From Pseudoduganella danionis (GTDB taxonomy: Bacteria; Pseudomonadota; Gammaproteobacteria; Burkholderiales; Burkholderiaceae_D), in the NCBI RefSeq assembly GCF_009720775.1, contig NZ_WNKW01000001.1:1426001-1490000 (forward strand): DNA of 64,000 nucleotides. Reading direction: 5' to 3'. Shown here one piece after another: positions 61,235 through 64,000 of this stretch. The first letter of the stretch is position 1; every line of letters starts with the position of its first letter. A program made the translations under genes and the position numbers. The notes under the pieces were generated by a model that was not told where the DNA came from, ran no database searches, and worked only from the letters and a program-made list of their open reading frames with translations.

Positions 61235-61890
61235 TGGTCACGGCCAAGGATAACGGGGGCGCAGGCCCGGTCACGGCAGTACCGCCGTACTGGGAGCAGG
61301 CCAAAATCGAGCTCATGAAGCGTGATCGCATCATGAAAAAGCTGATTCCGCAATTTGGCGACCTGTATCTGGTCGGCCATAGCGACCCGTTCACGACCTT
61401 GGCCCGTTCCGTTGTAGGGCAGCAGGTGACGGCCAAGGTGGCCGATGCTGCCTGGGCCAAGCTATTGCTGCTGAGCCCGAAATGCACGCCGGCTCAGATC
61501 ATCAAGGCTGGTGCCGAGCAGTTGGCTGCTTGCGGTTTGTCCAAGCGCAAGACCGAGTACATCCTTGATCTTGCCGACCACTTCAAAAACAAGCGCGTTC
61601 ATACTGCCCAGTGGGACCAGATGGACGATGAAGCGGTGATTGCGGAACTCACGCAAATTCGTGGCATCGGCCGCTGGACGGCCGAGATGTTTTTGATTTT
61701 TAACCTGCTGCGGCCTAATGTTCTGCCGCTCGACGACCCCGGTCTGATCCAGGGCATCAGCCAGAATTACTTCTCCGGCGAGCCGGTTTCGCGCAGCGAT
61801 GCACGCGAAGTTTCGGCCAACTGGGAGCCCTGGCGTACGGTGGCGACATGGTATTTATGGCGTAGTCTCGATCCGCTTGCTGTAGAATAG
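61234..61890 (+). CDS. DNA-3-methyladenine glycosylase II-type (HhH-GPD) protein
   Basis: 218 aa. Helix-hairpin-helix IRGIGRWTAEMFLIF followed by the catalytic Asp region VLPLDDPGLIQG, the AlkA/Mag2 signature. Removes alkylated bases from DNA. The shorter length than E. coli AlkA (282 aa) is normal for this branch, which lacks the N-terminal domain. Coupled to cysS by one-base overlap; accA follows 76 bp later. This order is common in Burkholderiales. Confidence 0.92.
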   Translation: MVTAKDNGGAGPVTAVPPYWEQAKIELMKRDRIMKKLIPQFGDLYLVGHSDPFTTLARSVVGQQVTAKVADAAWAKLLLLSPKCTPAQIIKAGAEQLAACGLSKRKTEYILDLADHFKNKRVHTAQWDQMDDEAVIAELTQIRGIGRWTAEMFLIFNLLRPNVLPLDDPGLIQGISQNYFSGEPVSRSDAREVSANWEPWRTVATWYLWRSLDPLAVE

Positions 61891-61966
61891 ACACTCTAAT
61901 CGCTGAGCGAGGTCTTATCATGCTTGTCTGCAAGACCCCACGGCGGAGAATAAACACGGAGGTACA

Positions 61967-62941
61967 ATGACTAAAACGACTTTCCTCAACTTTGAGCAAC
62001 CGATCGCCGAACTTGATGGCAAAATCGAAGAACTGCGTTTCGTCCAGGACGATTCGGCGGTCGATATCTCTGAGGAGATCGACCGTCTGGCCAAAAAGAG
62101 CCAGCAACTGACCAAAGATATCTACGCCAAGCTGACCCCATGGCAGGTCGCGCAGATTGCGCGCCATCCGCAGCGTCCATATACCATGGACTATGTGAAC
62201 GAAATCTTCACCGACTTCCACGAACTGCACGGCGACCGCACCTATGCGGACGACCTGTCCGTGGTCGGCGGTCTGGCCCGTTTCAACGGTCAGGCCTGTA
62301 TGGTCATCGGCCACCAGAAGGGCCGTGACACCAAGGAACGCGCGATGCGCAACTTCGGCATGCCTAAGCCTGAGGGCTACCGCAAAGCGATGCGCCTGAT
62401 GAAGCTGGCGGAAAAATTTGGTATTCCCATCTTCACCTTCGTCGACACCCCGGGTGCATTCCCCGGCATCGACGCGGAAGAGCGCGGCCAATCGGAAGCC
62501 ATCGGCCACAATCTGTACGTGATGGCCGAACTGAAAGTGCCACTGATCGCCACCATCATCGGTGAAGGCGGTTCTGGCGGTGCACTGGCGATTGCCGTGG
62601 GCGATGCCGTGCTGATGTTGCAATATGCGACCTATTCGGTGATTTCGCCGGAAGGCTGCGCCTCGATTCTGTGGAAGACATCGGAGCGTGCAGCCGATGC
62701 GGCCGAAGCACTGGGTCTGACGGCCCACCGTCTGAAAGCCATGGGCCTGATCGACAAGATCGTCAACGAGCCACTGGGTGGTGCACACCGCGATCCGAAA
62801 CAGATGGCCACGCTGCTCAAGCGTGCGCTGGCTGATTCGCTGCGTCAGTTCCACGGCATGAAGACCAAGGACCTGCTGGAAGCGCGTCACGAGAAGCTGA
62901 TGAGCTACGGTAAGTTCAAAGAGACCACGCCGCAGGAATAA
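61967..62941 (+). CDS. accA: Acetyl-CoA carboxylase carboxyltransferase subunit alpha
   Basis: 324 aa. Carboxyltransferase alpha subunit of acetyl-CoA carboxylase, first step of fatty acid synthesis; pairs with AccD. Motifs: [15 protein letters not shown] at the N-terminus, [54 protein letters not shown] and [16 protein letters not shown] 5 nt before the ATG. A strong hairpin follows at 62964-62982. Confidence 0.97.
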   Translation: MTKTTFLNFEQPIAELDGKIEELRFVQDDSAVDISEEIDRLAKKSQQLTKDIYAKLTPWQVAQIARHPQRPYTMDYVNEIFTDFHELHGDRTYADDLSVVGGLARFNGQACMVIGHQKGRDTKERAMRNFGMPKPEGYRKAMRLMKLAEKFGIPIFTFVDTPGAFPGIDAEERGQSEAIGHNLYVMAELKVPLIATIIGEGGSGGALAIAVGDAVLMLQYATYSVISPEGCASILWKTSERAADAAEALGLTAHRLKAMGLIDKIVNEPLGGAHRDPKQMATLLKRALADSLRQFHGMKTKDLLEARHEKLMSYGKFKETTPQE

Positions 62942-62963
62942 GCGGGCGCGGCATCAACAAGAG

Positions 62964-62995
62964 TCGGGGGCGCTGCCCCCGATTTGCATTTTTGG
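62964..62995 (+). terminator. Terminator after accA
   Basis: TCGGGGGC/GCCCCCGA 8-bp stem (62964-62971 with 62975-62982), GCT loop, then a T-rich TTTGCATTTTT. The tilS ribosome-binding site follows within 10 bp, so some read-through to tilS is possible. Confidence 0.75.
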
Positions 62996-63003
62996 AGCAG
63001 GCA

Positions 63004-64000
63004 TTGAAGAAGCAACAGATTCCTACCCTGAGCAGCATCTTTGCTCAGGCCACCAGCGCTGCACTGGCGCGCGTACAGGCCGATGGCAGCAGCGCAAGGC
63101 CGCGCATGGCGGTCGCGCTCAGCGGCGGCCTCGATTCGTCCGCCTTGCTGCATCTGGCGCACGGCTACGCGCGCGAGCATGGCTTAGAACTGTTTGCGTT
63201 CCACATCCACCATGGTCTGAGCCCGAATGCGGATCACTGGCTGACGCACTGTGAGCAGGCCTGTGCCGCGCTAGGCGTAACGTTCGAGGCGCAGCGGGTG
63301 CAATTGACGGAGCAGGGCAAGACGGGCACCGAGGCCGCCGCGCGCAAAGTGCGCTACGCAGCTTTAGGCGGCCTGTGCGCGCGCCACGACGTCCGTTTGC
63401 TGCTGACCGCACACCACCTCGACGATCAGGCTGAAACCGTGCTACTGCAACTGCTGCGCGGTTCCGGCACTGCCGGCCTGTCCGGCATGGATGCGGCCAA
63501 TGCGGCGCCGGAATTGCTGGCCAATCCGGTGCTGGTCATGGCGCGTCCCTTGCTGCCTGTGTCGCGCAAGCAGCTCGACGCATATGTGGCAGTGCAGCAG
63601 ATCAGCCATATACACGACGAATCGAATGACGATGCGCGTTTTGCCCGCAATGCGCTGCGCCACAAGGTGATGCCGGCGCTGGACGCGGCCTTCCCCGGTT
63701 TTCAGGAACGCTTCGCGCGCAGCGCCCAGCACGCCCAGTCGGCCCAGCGCCTGCTGACCGAACTGGCCGAGCAGGATCTGGCCCAGTGCCTGGACGGCGA
63801 CAGTCTGGATGTGACCAAACTGCGCAGCCTGAGCGCCGACCGTTGTGCCAATCTGCTGCGCCACTGGTTCAAGGTGCGCCAGTTGCGCATGCCGAGTTCG
63901 GCATGGCTGAGCGAAATGCTGACCCAGCTGCTGGAAGCCCGTTACGACGCTCAGTTGCTGGTGACTCATCCGGACTGCCATGTGCGCCGTCATCGCGACC
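63004..64000 (+). CDS. tilS: tRNA(Ile)-lysidine synthase TilS, N-terminal part (truncated by window edge)
   Basis: Modifies C34 of tRNA-Ile(CAT) to lysidine. Starts at TTG 63004 with GGAG 8 nt upstream and runs off the right edge after 332 codons. The PP-loop ATP site SGGLDSSALLH is at residues 40-50, then HIHHGLSPNADHW, TAHHLDDQAETVLLQLLRGSGTAGLSGM and DESNDDARFARNALRHKVMP, all family-typical. C-terminal domains lie outside the window. Confidence 0.93.
   Translation, partial: MKKQQIPTLSSIFAQATSAALARVQADGSSARPRMAVALSGGLDSSALLHLAHGYAREHGLELFAFHIHHGLSPNADHWLTHCEQACAALGVTFEAQRVQLTEQGKTGTEAAARKVRYAALGGLCARHDVRLLLTAHHLDDQAETVLLQLLRGSGTAGLSGMDAANAAPELLANPVLVMARPLLPVSRKQLDAYVAVQQISHIHDESNDDARFARNALRHKVMPALDAAFPGFQERFARSAQHAQSAQRLLTELAEQDLAQCLDGDSLDVTKLRSLSADRCANLLRHWFKVRQLRMPSSAWLSEMLTQLLEARYDAQLLVTHPDCHVRRHRD

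Overview
The window looks like a chromosomal segment of a betaproteobacterium, most probably an Oxalobacteraceae member (Janthinobacterium/Massilia/Undibacterium group). The basis is the gene order ftsH-folP-glmM at the left end and ppi-ppi-lpxH / cysS-alkA-like-accA-tilS at the right end, tRNA-Leu(CAG)-rnr-rlmB-cysE in the middle, a phasin, and overall GC-rich coding with strong third-position GC. This was judged by reading alone; no database search was run.

Layout. 1-3300: end of ftsH, folP, glmM, then tRNA-Pro(TGG) and tRNA-Arg(TCT). 3411-4450: a small AT-richer islet with one exported hypothetical gene, closed by an inverted, decayed copy of the tRNA-Arg. 4585-10780: secreted or periplasmic proteins (GH2 beta-galactosidase-like enzyme, class C beta-lactamase-type serine hydrolase, two exported hypotheticals, a Sel1 protein). 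10812-18453: YVTN propeller and creatininase-like pair behind a perfect FNR box, CocE-type hydrolase, coniferyl-aldehyde-type dehydrogenase, a periplasmic solute-binding protein and a flavin reductase. 18465-22986: periplasmic asparaginase, lipoprotein, degenerate patatin, hemolysin III, LysR regulator. 23090-26000: a tight operon of two LiaF-like membrane proteins with a LytS/LytTR two-component system, with a candidate LytTR repeat upstream. 26350-30269: a translationally coupled FAN1-like VRR-NUC nuclease and XPD/DinG-like helicase with a Cas4-like N-terminus. 30403-35148: phasin, diguanylate cyclase, sensor kinase, HxlR regulator; then qorB divergent from HxlR.

36315-43012 is a distinct block: three copies of tRNA-Leu(CAG) in the same orientation bracket about 6.2 kb of AT-richer genes. 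These include a two-DTG aspartic-protease-like protein, a PilZ protein, an HD-GYP phosphodiesterase and an alpha/beta hydrolase. After it the core resumes: rnr, rlmB, cysE, yceH. 48219-56557 holds a solute-binding protein/porin/PstS-like operon, a GntR(YtrA)-ABC exporter operon with its own operator, a DUF1439 lipoprotein and a DUF1800-DUF1501 pair. The right end is housekeeping.

Themes: many exported proteins; repeated c-di-GMP components (GGDEF, PilZ, HD-GYP); several ATGA-coupled gene pairs; three regulator/operator pairs readable directly from inverted or direct repeats. The most unusual things seen are the tRNA-bounded islets, the bilobal DTG protein and its start-less small neighbour, the patatin with its nucleophile serine replaced by cysteine, six TAG triplets spaced exactly 10 bp apart, and the FNR box in front of the creatininase/YVTN pair.
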